64,000 nucleotides of DNA from Fidelibacterota bacterium (GCA_021734325.1 JAIPJF010000003.1:105294-169293), one strand, 5' to 3'; positions 26,356 to 36,083 are shown, counted from the stretch's first letter. The notes: a model not told the origin generated them from the letters alone. Numbers and translations: made by a program.

Positions 26356-27717
26356 CTACAGAACCCCCAGACTGTTTAAAAGCACCAATGTAATGAGAAT
26401 TGGTGCAACGAACTTCAAAAATACCAGCCAGATTCCCTCGAATGCAGGAAATACCTCAAACAAGTGCTCCGCACCTGCTTTAAGTGAGGAGATCACAGCT
26501 GTTCTGGACCAAATCCAGCCTGTGAAAACGGCAATCATCAAACCACCAAACGGAAGTAGAATATTTGAAGCCAAAAAGTCAACGATATCAAAAAAGGTTT
26601 TACCGGAGAGGGTCATATTTGACATCACATTAAAGGACAAAGCTGATGGGATTCCCAGCAGATAAATCGATCCCCCAAATACCAGTGCAGCGCCTTTCCT
26701 GCTCCAACCTCTTTCATCAACAAAATAGGCAACCACAACCTCGAGGAGCGAAATGGCAGAGGTCAATGCTGCGATGGCCATGAGCAGAAAGAAAAGGAAA
26801 GAAAAGTATACACCTCCGGGCATGGAAGAAAATACAGCGGGAAGAGTTTGGAATATCAAGCCAGGACCCGCAGCAGGATCCAGTCCTGAAGCAAAAACTG
26901 CTGAAAAGATCGCAACACCAGCCATGATGGCGATCAAGGTGTCCAGAAAAACGATCTGGGCAGCCGAGCTGACCACATTGTCCTTCTTTGACATATAACT
27001 ACCATAGGTCAGCATGGCCCCCATGCCAAGACTGAGGGTGAAAAAAGCGTGTCCCAGGGCAATCAGTATGGATTGTCCGTTGATTTTACCCCAGTCAGGC
27101 ACCCAAAGGAAAGCCAGGCCCCTTGATGCTCCTTCCAGAGTGACACCACGAATAATGAGGATGATCAGAATAAACAAAAGCACGGGCATCATGATCTTGC
27201 TGGAACGTTCTATGCCTCCTTGGACACCACGGATGACGATAAACATGACCGTGGCGAAAAAGAGCGTATGAAAACCGACCCCCCAGGTGACGCTTCCTAC
27301 CAGTTGTCCAAAAAGTGCACCTGCCTCTTCCGGGTTGTGAAAATTCGACAGATTCCCGGCCAGGGTCTCCCCTACATAGCCGAGCGTCCACCCACCAATG
27401 ACACTATAAAAGGAGAGTATCATAAATCCGGCTATCACGCCCAGAAAACCGATCGATATCCAAAATTTCGAGTGAGAGAGGGCATCGAAGGCACCAACAG
27501 GATTTTTCTGCGTGGTCCTTCCGATAAGGATTTCTGAGATCAACACAGGGAAACCGATAATGGCAATACAGATTAGATACACAAAAACAAATGCGGCACC
27601 ACCATTCTCACCTGCGATGTATGGGAATTTCCAGATATTACCCAATCCTACTGCTGAACCAGCTGCTGCCAGAATAAATCCAAATCGAGACCCCCAGGCT
27701 TCTCTAATCTGTCTCAT
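26356..27717 (-). CDS. Sodium-dependent transporter, SNF/NSS family
   Basis: A 453-residue neurotransmitter:sodium symporter homologue. Bacterial members such as LeuT, MhsT and TnaT take up amino acids with sodium. The N-terminal signature GSRFGFILAAAGSAVGLGNI and WKFPYIAGENGGAAF is complete, including the unwound TM1 region that binds substrate and sodium. About eleven hydrophobic helices follow, as in the shorter bacterial forms. Its ATG directly follows the stop of the DUF5683-like gene, so it is the last gene of the alaS operon. The substrate is unknown. The neighbours lysA and gcvPB suggest an amino acid, but that is inference. Confidence 0.92.
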   Translation of the reverse strand: MRQIREAWGSRFGFILAAAGSAVGLGNIWKFPYIAGENGGAAFVFVYLICIAIIGFPVLISEILIGRTTQKNPVGAFDALSHSKFWISIGFLGVIAGFMILSFYSVIGGWTLGYVGETLAGNLSNFHNPEEAGALFGQLVGSVTWGVGFHTLFFATVMFIVIRGVQGGIERSSKIMMPVLLFILIILIIRGVTLEGASRGLAFLWVPDWGKINGQSILIALGHAFFTLSLGMGAMLTYGSYMSKKDNVVSSAAQIVFLDTLIAIMAGVAIFSAVFASGLDPAAGPGLIFQTLPAVFSSMPGGVYFSFLFFLLMAIAALTSAISLLEVVVAYFVDERGWSRKGAALVFGGSIYLLGIPSALSFNVMSNMTLSGKTFFDIVDFLASNILLPFGGLMIAVFTGWIWSRTAVISSLKAGAEHLFEVFPAFEGIWLVFLKFVAPILITLVLLNSLGVL

Positions 27718-28149
27718 TTATTTTTCCGTTTCCTTTGGTTTAACAATATCATTTTCAGGGAGCGAAGAAGCATTCACATCGTATTCATCAAAATCCCATA
27801 ACTGGGCTTCAACATATGCATCCGCAACGTTCAACACCCAGGTCAGCGCCATGAGCCAGATCTGATCATTCCGATCACGGTGCAAGGTCTCATCAAGTTG
27901 ATTATTCTGGTAAAGCTCATCTGCATTTACATACTCATAACTAAAATATGTAAAGACACCTGCGAAAAACAAGGCCTTTAGCGGACGATGGTTGTATAGC
28001 TGACCACCACCGGGGATGATCGAATACAACAAAGCCTTTTTTGGACTTCTCACCACAGTCGAATCAATGGATTGGCTCATCCCAGCCTGACCGAAGCTGA
28101 GTGAGCAAAGGATAATGAAAAGCAGTGACTGTTGAAATATTTTCAGCAT
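27718..28149 (-). CDS. DUF5683-like membrane-associated protein
   Basis: A 143-residue protein with an N-terminal signal peptide (ends about FGQAG). The motif SPKKALLYSIIPGGGQLYN is typical of the DUF5683 group found in Bacteroidota and relatives. A hydrophobic segment, PLKALFFAGVFTYFSYEY, and a second one at IWLMALTWVLNVADAYVEA follow, so it probably sits in the envelope. No catalytic motif is seen and the function is unknown. It lies 5 nt below ridA and abuts the transporter gene. Confidence 0.75.
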   Translation of the reverse strand: MLKIFQQSLLFIILCSLSFGQAGMSQSIDSTVVRSPKKALLYSIIPGGGQLYNHRPLKALFFAGVFTYFSYEYVNADELYQNNQLDETLHRDRNDQIWLMALTWVLNVADAYVEAQLWDFDEYDVNASSLPENDIVKPKETEK

Positions 28150-28154
28150 ATACC

Positions 28155-28550
28155 CTATTTGTGGGCAACCATCTCTATTTCTACATCAGTTCCCAGGGGC
28201 AAGGCAGCAACCTGTACGGCAGAGCGTGCCGGAGCATTCTCTCCATTAAAATATTCGCCGTAAATGGCATTTAATTCTGCGTAATGACCAAGATCTGTCA
28301 CAAAAATGGTTGTCTTGACGACTTTGGAAAGATCGCTACCCGCCTCGTTGAGGATTGCCTGCAGATTCTTCATGATTTGGTGGACACGGTCTGCAAATGA
28401 GGAACTTACCAAAACTCCTGTCTCTGGATCCAAGGGGATCTGACCAGCAGTAAATATCATTCCGTTGATCTCCACTGCCTGATTATATGGTCCGATGGCA
28501 GCAGGAGCCTTGTCTGTGCTAATAATTGTCTTCATCTTAGATTCACCCAT
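28155..28550 (-). CDS. ridA: RidA family reactive enamine/imine deaminase
   Basis: RidA hydrolyses reactive 2-aminoacrylate and similar enamines released by PLP enzymes, which protects other PLP enzymes. The protein shows IGPYNQAVEINGMIFTAGQI, SDLSKVVKTTIFVTDL and ARSAVQVAALPLGTDVEIE, with the conserved Arg of ARSAV. The longest frame has 131 residues. A GGGTGA sequence 7 nt before the second Met (28535) suggests a 126-residue product, the usual family length. It lies between two PLP enzyme genes (lysA, gcvPB) and the DUF5683-like gene, which fits its protective role. Confidence 0.93.
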   Translation of the reverse strand: MGESKMKTIISTDKAPAAIGPYNQAVEINGMIFTAGQIPLDPETGVLVSSSFADRVHQIMKNLQAILNEAGSDLSKVVKTTIFVTDLGHYAELNAIYGEYFNGENAPARSAVQVAALPLGTDVEIEMVAHK

Positions 28551-28565
28551 CTGTTTATATTCATT

Positions 28566-29816
28566 TTAATAAAGAGAAATCATCTCTTTGAAACTTTGTC
28601 TACGCTTGATCAGCTTCATTTCACCTGCTTCGGTAATCAGGACCTCAGGACTCAACGGTCTCAGATTATAGGTTGAGCCCATGGAGCTGGCATATGCACC
28701 TGCCGACGCGATCACCAGCAGGTCATCCGTACAAAATTCAGGCAGTTCTCTTTGTTTGGCAAGTGCATCAGAACTCTCACAAACAGGTCCAACGACATCT
28801 CCCGTTCTGCTCGTCTCCCGCTTTTGATGGGAGTATATGGCGTGATAGGCATCATAAAGAGCCGGTCTGATCAGATCAGTTGTTGCACCATCGATGACAA
28901 CGAAATAGTGATCACCATTCACTTTGGTCCCCAACACCCGATTGAGTAGAACTGCACTATTGGCCACCAACACGCGACCGGGTTGGATATGAAGTTGATA
29001 TTGACTTAATTTTTTCTGAGCAACATCAACATAGGCCTCCAGATAGGGCGTTGTCTCCAGAATATCTTCAAAGGGATCCATATAGTTCACGCCGAAACCG
29101 CCACCAAGATCCAGATGTGCGATCTCTACATTCAAGGATCTGAGGTCAGCGGTAAACAGGGCCAGATAGTCGATCAGGTCATAAAATGGCTGAGATCTGA
29201 GGATTTGGGATCCAATATGGCAATGGATACCGTCAAAATTGATATGGGGATAGTCCTTGGCATGGGTAAGCAGGTGCCTTACCAGTTCCGGACTCATACC
29301 AAATTTGTTTTTTTTCAGTCCAGTAGAAATATGTGGATGGGTCTGTGGATCAATATCAGGATTTAAACGCAGCAGCACTGAGGCATTTTTCCCTAGTATG
29401 GCAGCACGAGATTCCAACAGCTCAAGCTCAAACTGACTTTCAACATTAAAATGATCAATCCCGAATTCTAAAGCGAGAGTCAGCTCCTCATTGGTTTTTC
29501 CAACACCGGCAAAATTAATTTCCCCTGCTTTATACCCAATGTGCTGAGCCATCTTGAATTCGCCGGCTGAGACAATGTCTACGCCCATTCCATAGGAACG
29601 AAAAAGTTTTAGGATTTCCGGATTGGAGTTCGCTTTCATGGCGTAGGAAACCTGGACGCCCCTGTCAATGAAGCAGTTTTTAATTACCTGGGCATTTCGT
29701 TTCAGAATTGATTCTGAATACACATAGGTCGGTGTCCCGAACTTTTGGGCGACAGCGGCAAGATCCACATTTTGACAGAACAGACGATCATTTACATAAG
29801 AAAAGCCCATTACCAC
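28566..29816 (-). CDS. lysA: Diaminopimelate decarboxylase
   Basis: Makes L-lysine from meso-diaminopimelate with PLP, the last step of lysine synthesis. The 416 residues include the PLP lysine K61 in VSYAMKANSN, the phosphate-binding GGGFGVNY, HIQPGRVLVANSAVLL, and the C-terminal CESSD and ASAGAYASSMGSTYN motifs from the dimer partner site. The frame opens at ATG 29816, 7 nt inside gcvPB. A second ATG at 29810 is equally possible. It is downstream of gcvPB and 15 nt upstream of ridA. Confidence 0.95.
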   Translation of the reverse strand: MVMGFSYVNDRLFCQNVDLAAVAQKFGTPTYVYSESILKRNAQVIKNCFIDRGVQVSYAMKANSNPEILKLFRSYGMGVDIVSAGEFKMAQHIGYKAGEINFAGVGKTNEELTLALEFGIDHFNVESQFELELLESRAAILGKNASVLLRLNPDIDPQTHPHISTGLKKNKFGMSPELVRHLLTHAKDYPHINFDGIHCHIGSQILRSQPFYDLIDYLALFTADLRSLNVEIAHLDLGGGFGVNYMDPFEDILETTPYLEAYVDVAQKKLSQYQLHIQPGRVLVANSAVLLNRVLGTKVNGDHYFVVIDGATTDLIRPALYDAYHAIYSHQKRETSRTGDVVGPVCESSDALAKQRELPEFCTDDLLVIASAGAYASSMGSTYNLRPLSPEVLITEAGEMKLIKRRQSFKEMISLY

Positions 29817-31243
29817 TTCACATTCAAATTACGATTGGCGTAAGTCTCATCGATACGGCCAATAGGGGTTGTATTGGGGGCATTTGCCAGCAGTTCAGGA
29901 TGGGTTTCAACCTCTTCTGCGATCTGTTTCATTACTTCCACAAACCGATCCAGGGTCTCTTTGTTCTCGCTTTCCGTCGGTTCGATCATCAGCGCTTCTT
30001 TCACGATCAGCGGGAAATACATCGTGGGCGAATGAAACCCAAAATCAAGAAGACGTTTCGCGATCTGAAGCGCACTGGTGCCTTTTTCCTTCTGCGCCCT
30101 CGCGGAGAGGACAAATTCATGCATACAAGCTCTGTCATAGGCCAGTTCGAAGACATCTTTGAGCTTTAGCATCAAGTAATTGGCATTGGTGATGGCCACC
30201 TTTGATATCTCATGGAGGCCATCCGGTCCCAGCATCCTGATATAGGTCCAGGCACGGATCAAAATACCGAAATTCCCGTAGAATCCATGAACACGACCAA
30301 TACTATGGGGAAAATCATGGACAAGATGATACTGACCGTCCTCTATCTCAACCCGGGGGCGCGGCAGATATGCAACCAGCCTTTCAGTCACGCCAATGGG
30401 TCCAGCTCCAGGTCCACCCCCACCATGGGGCGTAGAAAAGGTCTTGTGTAAATTGAGGTGTGTGATATCAAATCCGATATCGGCCGGTCGTGCAATTCCC
30501 AGCATGGCGTTCATGTTGGCACCATCCATGTACATCAAACCGTCCACTCCATGGATCAGGGAAGCAATTTTTGATATATTCTCTTCAAACAGACCCAATG
30601 TGTTGGGGTTTGTGAGCATAAATCCGGCCACACGCTCATTGATCTTGGATTCAAAATCAACCAGGTCAACCAGTCCGTGTGAATTGCTCTTCACTTCAAC
30701 TACTTTATAACCAGCCATGGCTACGGAAGCTGGATTCGTTCCGTGGGCCGCGTCGGGAATAAGGATGGTATCCTTGTCATTCCCCTTCATATCATGGTAT
30801 TTCCGCATAATAAGAACACCAACCAACTCGCCCTGAGAACCGGCTGCAGGCTGAAGGGTAAAGGCCTGCATGCCTGTGATCGCACACAGTTGTCCTTCCA
30901 ATTCGTGGTATATCTTCAGAACGCCCTGACTGAGTTCCTCCGGCTGATAGGGATGCATCTCACCAAGGGCAGAGGCCGTCCAGTCATTGATCTTTGGATT
31001 GTACTTCATGGTACAGGATCCAAGGGGATAGAGATCTTTATCAACATGGTGATTCTTCGTTGAGAGATCAACATAATGGCGAACAACCTCCGGTTCAGAC
31101 AATTCCGGTAATCGCGGTGCACTCTCTCTTAGATATTTTTCAGGGATCAGATCAGTTAATACACGTTCCGGCACATCCAATACTGGTAAAGAGGTCGCCA
31201 TCTGGCCAGGTCTTGATTTTTCGAGAGCTAATTTTGCCTTCAT
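29810..31243 (-). CDS. gcvPB: Glycine dehydrogenase (decarboxylating) subunit 2
   Basis: The PLP-binding half of the split glycine cleavage P protein, which decarboxylates glycine and passes the aminomethyl group to H protein. The 477 residues contain the PLP lysine in THLNLHKTFSTPHGGGGPGAGP, plus DAAHGTNPASVAMAGY and TLQPAAGSQGE. Subunit 1 (gcvPA) and the other cleavage-system genes (gcvT, gcvH) are not in the window. The ATG overlaps the alaS stop by 4 nt and the gene ends inside lysA. Confidence 0.96.
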   Translation of the reverse strand: MKAKLALEKSRPGQMATSLPVLDVPERVLTDLIPEKYLRESAPRLPELSEPEVVRHYVDLSTKNHHVDKDLYPLGSCTMKYNPKINDWTASALGEMHPYQPEELSQGVLKIYHELEGQLCAITGMQAFTLQPAAGSQGELVGVLIMRKYHDMKGNDKDTILIPDAAHGTNPASVAMAGYKVVEVKSNSHGLVDLVDFESKINERVAGFMLTNPNTLGLFEENISKIASLIHGVDGLMYMDGANMNAMLGIARPADIGFDITHLNLHKTFSTPHGGGGPGAGPIGVTERLVAYLPRPRVEIEDGQYHLVHDFPHSIGRVHGFYGNFGILIRAWTYIRMLGPDGLHEISKVAITNANYLMLKLKDVFELAYDRACMHEFVLSARAQKEKGTSALQIAKRLLDFGFHSPTMYFPLIVKEALMIEPTESENKETLDRFVEVMKQIAEEVETHPELLANAPNTTPIGRIDETYANRNLNVKW

Positions 31244-33855
31244 CCCAACAGTCTTCCTATCATTTCATAGACGCCGGATATCACACCCGGCAATGCAGAT
31301 TTATTTTTTCCACCGGCAGTCGCCATCTGGGGTTTGCCCCCGCCACCACCACCCAGTTGTTTTCCTAATTCCCTGACAATATCACCAGCCTTCAACTTGT
31401 GCTGGGCAATGACATCATCAGATACAACACAGACCACATAAGGAGCATCATCTATCACTGCGCCCAATACACCCAGACCTGATCCCATTTGCCTTATCAG
31501 TTCCGTTCCAAGATCCTTAAGTGCCTCTGTATCAGGGACATCAACTATATCACTTAATACTCTGACCGAGCCAATTGTCTGAGCTTTCTCAATAATATCT
31601 GAGAGCACATTGGCAGCCTGATCAAAGGTGAGCAACTTCAATTCCTTCTCCAGATTTTTCTTTTCCTTGAGGAGATGCTGAACCTTCGTATTGATCTCGT
31701 TCAATTCTGAATTCAGGAGCTGACGCAGTTCACTGAGTACGTGTCTTTCCTGACGGGTAATGTTTTCGGCAGCTACACCGGTAACCGCTTCAATACGGCG
31801 TACACCGGCCGCGATGGCTGATTCGGACTCAATCCTGAAGAAACCGATATCCCCGCTGGCCTTCACATGGACGCCGCCACAGAGTTCATGACTGTATTCG
31901 CCAAATTTAACTGTTCGCACTTCGTCGCCGTATTTTTCTCCAAAAAAGGCCAGGGCTCCTTCAGCTCTGGCTTCATCAAATCCCATTTCACGGATATTTG
32001 CACCGGTATTCTTCCTGATTTCCGCATTGACCATCTCCTCGACGGTTTTCAATTCTTCCGGGCTCATTTTTTCAAAATGATTGAAATCAAAGCGGAGATG
32101 ATCTTCATTTACCAGCGATCCAGCCTGCTTTACATGCTCACCGAGCACTTTGCGCAAGGCTGCATTTAACAAATGGGTCGCGCTGTGATTCCGAATGATT
32201 CTATTTCTTCGTTCCACATCGATCTCTGCAATCACCGGATCGGTGTTAAAATCGCCAGATATCAGTTTGGTTTCATGGATGATGGCATTTCCTGATCGCT
32301 GGGTATCAACGACCTGCAGTTCCATCCTGGCATTGTAGATTCTTCCTGTATCGCCAACCTGCCCCCCGCTTTCGGCGTAAAAAGGGGTCTGTTTCAGCAC
32401 AAGAAAAAAGGTATTCTCTAGCCGGATGATCTGACAGATGCCGGTATCAAGTCGCTGGTGAGTGTAACCCAGAAACGTTGAGTGTTCGCCAGCATCTAAG
32501 ATCTCCCATTCGTCATCCTGCTTACCACCATGTTTGAATTGATTTGATTTTCTGGCTTTGGTCCTTTGTTTGGCCATAAGCGATTCAAATCCTTCAATAT
32601 CAACAGCCAGACCGACTTCCTCAGCCATGAGATTTGTCAGATCCACTGGAAACCCATAGGTATCGTAGAGTTTGAATACATCGGCGCCTGAAATCGTGTG
32701 CTTTCCAGACGATTTTGTCTCTTCCACCAGAGTAGAGAATATTTGAAGTCCCCTGTCCAGGGTTTGGCCAAATGAATCTTCCTCAGATCTGATCACTTTC
32801 TGGATATAATCAACGCGCTCGCGCAGCTCCGGATAAGCGTCTCCCATGATGGCGACCACGGTCGGGACCAGCTTGTAGATAAAGGCATCCTTGAGACCAA
32901 GATTGCGGCCAAATCGAGCGGCCCGCCGGAGGATGCGTCTCAGGACGTACCCACGACCCTCATTTGCCGGCAAAGCCCCGTCTGATATGGAAAAGGTAAG
33001 CATACGGGCATGATCAGCGATCACCCGGTGGGCCATACCCCCATCACCTGGTTCATAGTCGACAGCGGATAAACTGGCTATCTCCTCCAGGATGGGCGTA
33101 AACAGGTCGCTTTCATAATTGCTATCCTTACCCTGCAAATAGGCTACGATACGCTCCAAACCGGCTCCCGTATCCACGTGCTTATTCGGCAAATCGCTGA
33201 GTTTACCAGTTTGATCACGATAATTTTGAATAAAAACCAGATTCCAAAGCTCCATGAAGCGTGGATTATCGGTATTTACACCCAGTTTGGGATCTGACCC
33301 GTGAATGGCAGGATCGCCACCCATATCGATATGTAATTCAGAACAGGGTCCACAGGGACCGGTTTCCCCCATCTCCCAGAAATTGTCCTTATTGCCGAAT
33401 CTCAGTACATGATCCTTAGCGATGTCAGTAACGCTGATCCAGAGATCGTAAGCTTCGTCATCGTCTTTGTAAACTGTTGCATATATCTTTTCCTTGGGAA
33501 TTTTCCAGACATCGGTAAACAGTTCCCAGGCCCATTTGATAGCATCTTCCTTGTAATAGTCACCGAAACTCCAGTTTCCCAGCATTTCAAAAAAGGTGTG
33601 GTGATAGGTATCCCTTCCCACTTCCTCCAAGTCATTGTGTTTCCCACTGACACGGATGCATTTCTGGGAATTCACAGCACGCAAATAATCCACTTTTTCC
33701 GTCTCGAGAAATATTCCCTTGAATTGATTCATACCGGCGTTGGTAAACAGCAGGGTGGGATCATCAAAGGGTACCACTCCGGCGCTGCGTACAAATTTGT
33801 GATTCCGCTCTTCAAAGAACTGTATAAATTGCTTTCGTATTTCCTGTGAAGTCAT
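31240..33855 (-). CDS. alaS: Alanyl-tRNA synthetase
   Basis: Charges tRNA-Ala. The 871 residues show the class II catalytic core at the start (QFFEERNHKFVRSAGVVPFD, FTNAGMNQFKGIFLE), then the editing domain with the zinc motif HSATHLLNAALR and CGGVHVKASGDIG. A coiled-coil and the C-Ala domain end in GGGGGGKPQMATAGG. All domains are complete. It is the first gene of a tight operon (gcvPB, lysA, ridA follow) preceded by a 189-bp spacer. The spacer holds the terminator of the signal peptidase gene and presumably the operon promoter. Confidence 0.98.
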   Translation of the reverse strand: MTSQEIRKQFIQFFEERNHKFVRSAGVVPFDDPTLLFTNAGMNQFKGIFLETEKVDYLRAVNSQKCIRVSGKHNDLEEVGRDTYHHTFFEMLGNWSFGDYYKEDAIKWAWELFTDVWKIPKEKIYATVYKDDDEAYDLWISVTDIAKDHVLRFGNKDNFWEMGETGPCGPCSELHIDMGGDPAIHGSDPKLGVNTDNPRFMELWNLVFIQNYRDQTGKLSDLPNKHVDTGAGLERIVAYLQGKDSNYESDLFTPILEEIASLSAVDYEPGDGGMAHRVIADHARMLTFSISDGALPANEGRGYVLRRILRRAARFGRNLGLKDAFIYKLVPTVVAIMGDAYPELRERVDYIQKVIRSEEDSFGQTLDRGLQIFSTLVEETKSSGKHTISGADVFKLYDTYGFPVDLTNLMAEEVGLAVDIEGFESLMAKQRTKARKSNQFKHGGKQDDEWEILDAGEHSTFLGYTHQRLDTGICQIIRLENTFFLVLKQTPFYAESGGQVGDTGRIYNARMELQVVDTQRSGNAIIHETKLISGDFNTDPVIAEIDVERRNRIIRNHSATHLLNAALRKVLGEHVKQAGSLVNEDHLRFDFNHFEKMSPEELKTVEEMVNAEIRKNTGANIREMGFDEARAEGALAFFGEKYGDEVRTVKFGEYSHELCGGVHVKASGDIGFFRIESESAIAAGVRRIEAVTGVAAENITRQERHVLSELRQLLNSELNEINTKVQHLLKEKKNLEKELKLLTFDQAANVLSDIIEKAQTIGSVRVLSDIVDVPDTEALKDLGTELIRQMGSGLGVLGAVIDDAPYVVCVVSDDVIAQHKLKAGDIVRELGKQLGGGGGGKPQMATAGGKNKSALPGVISGVYEMIGRLLG

Positions 33856-33990
33856 TGTGCCTCAGTAAGTTATAGTATTTATATAAATGTTAATAAGCAT
33901 CATCCGGTAGAACCTGTTATTATAGTCAGCGTCATCCCAAAAAGGAAGCAAGGAAATTGCTCCCGGACCCACTGATCAACAATTTATTCA

Positions 33991-34021
33991 AATAAAAAGC
34001 GCCGACGAACATCGGCGCTTT
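33991..34021 (-). terminator. Rho-independent terminator after signal peptidase I copy 1
   Basis: A perfect 10-bp stem, AAAGCGCCGA with TCGGCGCTTT, closes a 6-nt loop. It is followed on the minus strand by TTTTTATT. It lies 24 nt beyond the stop codon of the downstream lepB copy and isolates it from alaS. Confidence 0.9.
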
Positions 34022-34044
34022 CAGTATTTAAAGATGGATTACTA

Positions 34045-34941
34045 CTAAACGATAAGCCGAAACATTCTATCTGGTCTAATTTTAAAGATGCGTTTGAGCA
34101 GATTGGGCTCAGTTTGTTCCCAGCTGAACCAGGTTAGAATGGCTTCTCCCATGATATATGATTCGGGAACCAGACCCCAGTAACGACTATCATGGGAATC
34201 ATCACGATTATCCCCCATCATGAAGTAATGATCCTGTTCACAGACATAATGATCTGTTGATACACCATCAATATTGACTTCTCCTGCCAGGCCAGGCATT
34301 ACATCGTGTCCTTCCAGGGAGATCACATTGACCATCAGATCAAGATTATCACGACCATAAACAAGGGTATCCCCTTCAGCCGGGATAGTGAGTGGACCAT
34401 AATTATCGCGATTGCCCATGCCTCGGGGAAAGATCATCCTTTCCTGATAGGAAGCAGCGTACAGGTTGAGTTTTGATGCTATGGCGTGTTCCGGCAGGGT
34501 AAACAGAACCCCATCGACAAAGATATCCTTTTCAATGATCCTCAGGCTTTGTCCAGGTCCTGCGATACAGCGCTTGACATAACTTAAACTTGGAGCATGG
34601 GGACCAATCTGAATCGCAGGCCATTTGTCATTGGGATAGCGAAAAATAACCACATCTCCAGTTCTGGGCTCTTCGAAACCAGGGAGTCGATAATAAGGCA
34701 CTGAGAATCCAATGTTGGTCCACGGGACACCTATCCAGTCAGGAGTTCGAATGCCGTATACAAATTGATTCCCCAGAATAAAGTCACCGATCCTGATGGT
34801 GGTTTCCATTGAGCCAGTTGGAACATTATAGGCTCCAATAACCGCAGCCTTAAGGATCAACACCGAAACAATAATATGCAAAAGACCCCGAAAGGCACTG
34901 CTTTTCCCGGGTCGTTTCGCCTGTCTTTCTTTTTCATCCAT
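34045..34941 (-). CDS. lepB: Signal peptidase I, copy 1
   Basis: Membrane-bound serine protease that removes signal peptides on the periplasmic side. The 298 residues have one N-terminal helix (about 20-36), the nucleophile Ser44 in VPTGSMETT, and the general base Lys123 in YVKRCIAGPG. Box E is GDNRDDSHDSRYWG, so the Ser-Lys dyad is complete. It is gap-free and about 86% identical by eye to the neighbouring copy at 35130-36026, clearly a tandem duplication. Each copy has its own terminator. The differences cluster in the segment following the catalytic Lys and in the first 36 residues. Confidence 0.95.
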   Translation of the reverse strand: MDEKERQAKRPGKSSAFRGLLHIIVSVLILKAAVIGAYNVPTGSMETTIRIGDFILGNQFVYGIRTPDWIGVPWTNIGFSVPYYRLPGFEEPRTGDVVIFRYPNDKWPAIQIGPHAPSLSYVKRCIAGPGQSLRIIEKDIFVDGVLFTLPEHAIASKLNLYAASYQERMIFPRGMGNRDNYGPLTIPAEGDTLVYGRDNLDLMVNVISLEGHDVMPGLAGEVNIDGVSTDHYVCEQDHYFMMGDNRDDSHDSRYWGLVPESYIMGEAILTWFSWEQTEPNLLKRIFKIRPDRMFRLIV

Positions 34942-35070
34942 GGGTAGATCTCCCCCTGCTCTGTTTACACCGTTTTGACGGAAGGAACCTTCGTTGAACG
35001 ATATCTTTTTATGAAAAGTTCACTGATTTGCACAAAATAAATAGGTGAGATGCGGAATATTGGGAGAGTA

Positions 35071-35107
35071 AAAAAAAGAGGCAATCCTTTTGGGACAACC
35101 TCTTTTT
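35071..35107 (-). terminator. Rho-independent terminator after signal peptidase I copy 2
   Basis: The 9-bp stem AAAAAGAGG with CCTCTTTTT closes a 17-nt loop. On the minus strand it ends in a run of eight or more T residues. It lies 23 nt beyond the stop codon of the upstream lepB copy. Confidence 0.85.
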
Positions 35108-35129
35108 GAATTATCATGGAAAAACAGGA

Positions 35130-36026
35130 TCAATCGATAAGTCTGAACATCCTGCCCGGTCTAATTTTAAAGATACGTTTGAGCAGATTGGGTTCGGTCT
35201 GTTCCCAGCTCAAATAGGTCAGAAGTGCCTCGCCTATGATATTGGATTCAGGTACCAGTCCCCAATAGCGACTGTCATGGGAATTATCACGGTTATCTCC
35301 CATCATAAAGTAATGATTCTGCTCACAGACATAATGATCCGTCGATACGCCATCAATTTTGAGCTCCCCTGCCAGTCCTGGTGTCACATCATGTCCTTCC
35401 AGGGAGATCACATTGAAACTCATATCGAGATTATCTCGGCCGAATACCAGGGTATCTCCTTCAGCCGGGATGGTGAGGGGTCCAAAATTATCACGATTAC
35501 CCATTCCCCGCGGGAAGATCATTCTTTCCTGATAGGATGCATCGTATAAATTGAGTTTTGATGCCCTTCCATGTTCTGGCAGTGGAAACAGAACGCCATC
35601 AACATAGACATCCTTTTCAATGATCTCCAGGATTTGACCCGGTCCTGCGATACAGCGCTTGATATAATTCAGGCTGGGATCAAGGGGGCCGATCTGACTT
35701 GCCGGCCAACGATCGTTGGGATAACGAAAGATTACGACATCTCCAGTTTTGGGTTCTTCAAAGCCAGGAAGTCGATAATAAGGGACAGAAAAGCCAAAAT
35801 TGGTCCAGGGGATACCGATCCAGTCAGGTGTCCGTATCCCATAGATAAATTTGTTGCCGAGAATAAAATCACCAATGCGAATGGTTGTTTCCATCGACCC
35901 GGTTGGCACATTGTAGGCTTCAATGACAGTCGCTCTCAGGATCAATACAGACACAATTATGTGAAGCAGCCCCCTAAAGGCGCTACTCTTTTTCGATCGC
36001 TTCGCTTGTTTTTCTTTTTCGCTCAC
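35130..36026 (-). CDS. lepB: Signal peptidase I, copy 2
   Basis: The second, upstream copy of the tandem pair, again 298 residues. Ser44 (VPTGSMETT), Lys123 (YIKRCIAGPG) and box E (GDNRDNSHDSRYWG) are all conserved, so both copies should be active. The start is GTG, with AGGAG 9 nt upstream. A promoter-like pair of hexamers lies 29 nt before the start. About 43 of 298 positions differ from copy 1, many conservatively, so both copies appear to be under selection. The region around it exports many secreted proteins, which may explain the extra dose or a split in specificity (inference). Confidence 0.95.
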   Translation of the reverse strand: MSEKEKQAKRSKKSSAFRGLLHIIVSVLILRATVIEAYNVPTGSMETTIRIGDFILGNKFIYGIRTPDWIGIPWTNFGFSVPYYRLPGFEEPKTGDVVIFRYPNDRWPASQIGPLDPSLNYIKRCIAGPGQILEIIEKDVYVDGVLFPLPEHGRASKLNLYDASYQERMIFPRGMGNRDNFGPLTIPAEGDTLVFGRDNLDMSFNVISLEGHDVTPGLAGELKIDGVSTDHYVCEQNHYFMMGDNRDNSHDSRYWGLVPESNIIGEALLTYLSWEQTEPNLLKRIFKIRPGRMFRLID

Positions 36027-36054
36027 TGGTCTGCTCTCCTGCTATAAATACCTT

Positions 36055-36083
36055 ATCATAATAAGCATGTGATCGGTTTTTAA
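36055..36083 (-). promoter_or_regulatory. Putative sigma-70-like promoter of signal peptidase I copy 2
   Basis: On the minus strand TTAAAA and TATGAT are 17 nt apart. The -10 box matches consensus at five of six positions and the -35 box at four. The position, 29 nt before the GTG start, leaves room for the AGGAG ribosome site. Confidence 0.5.
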
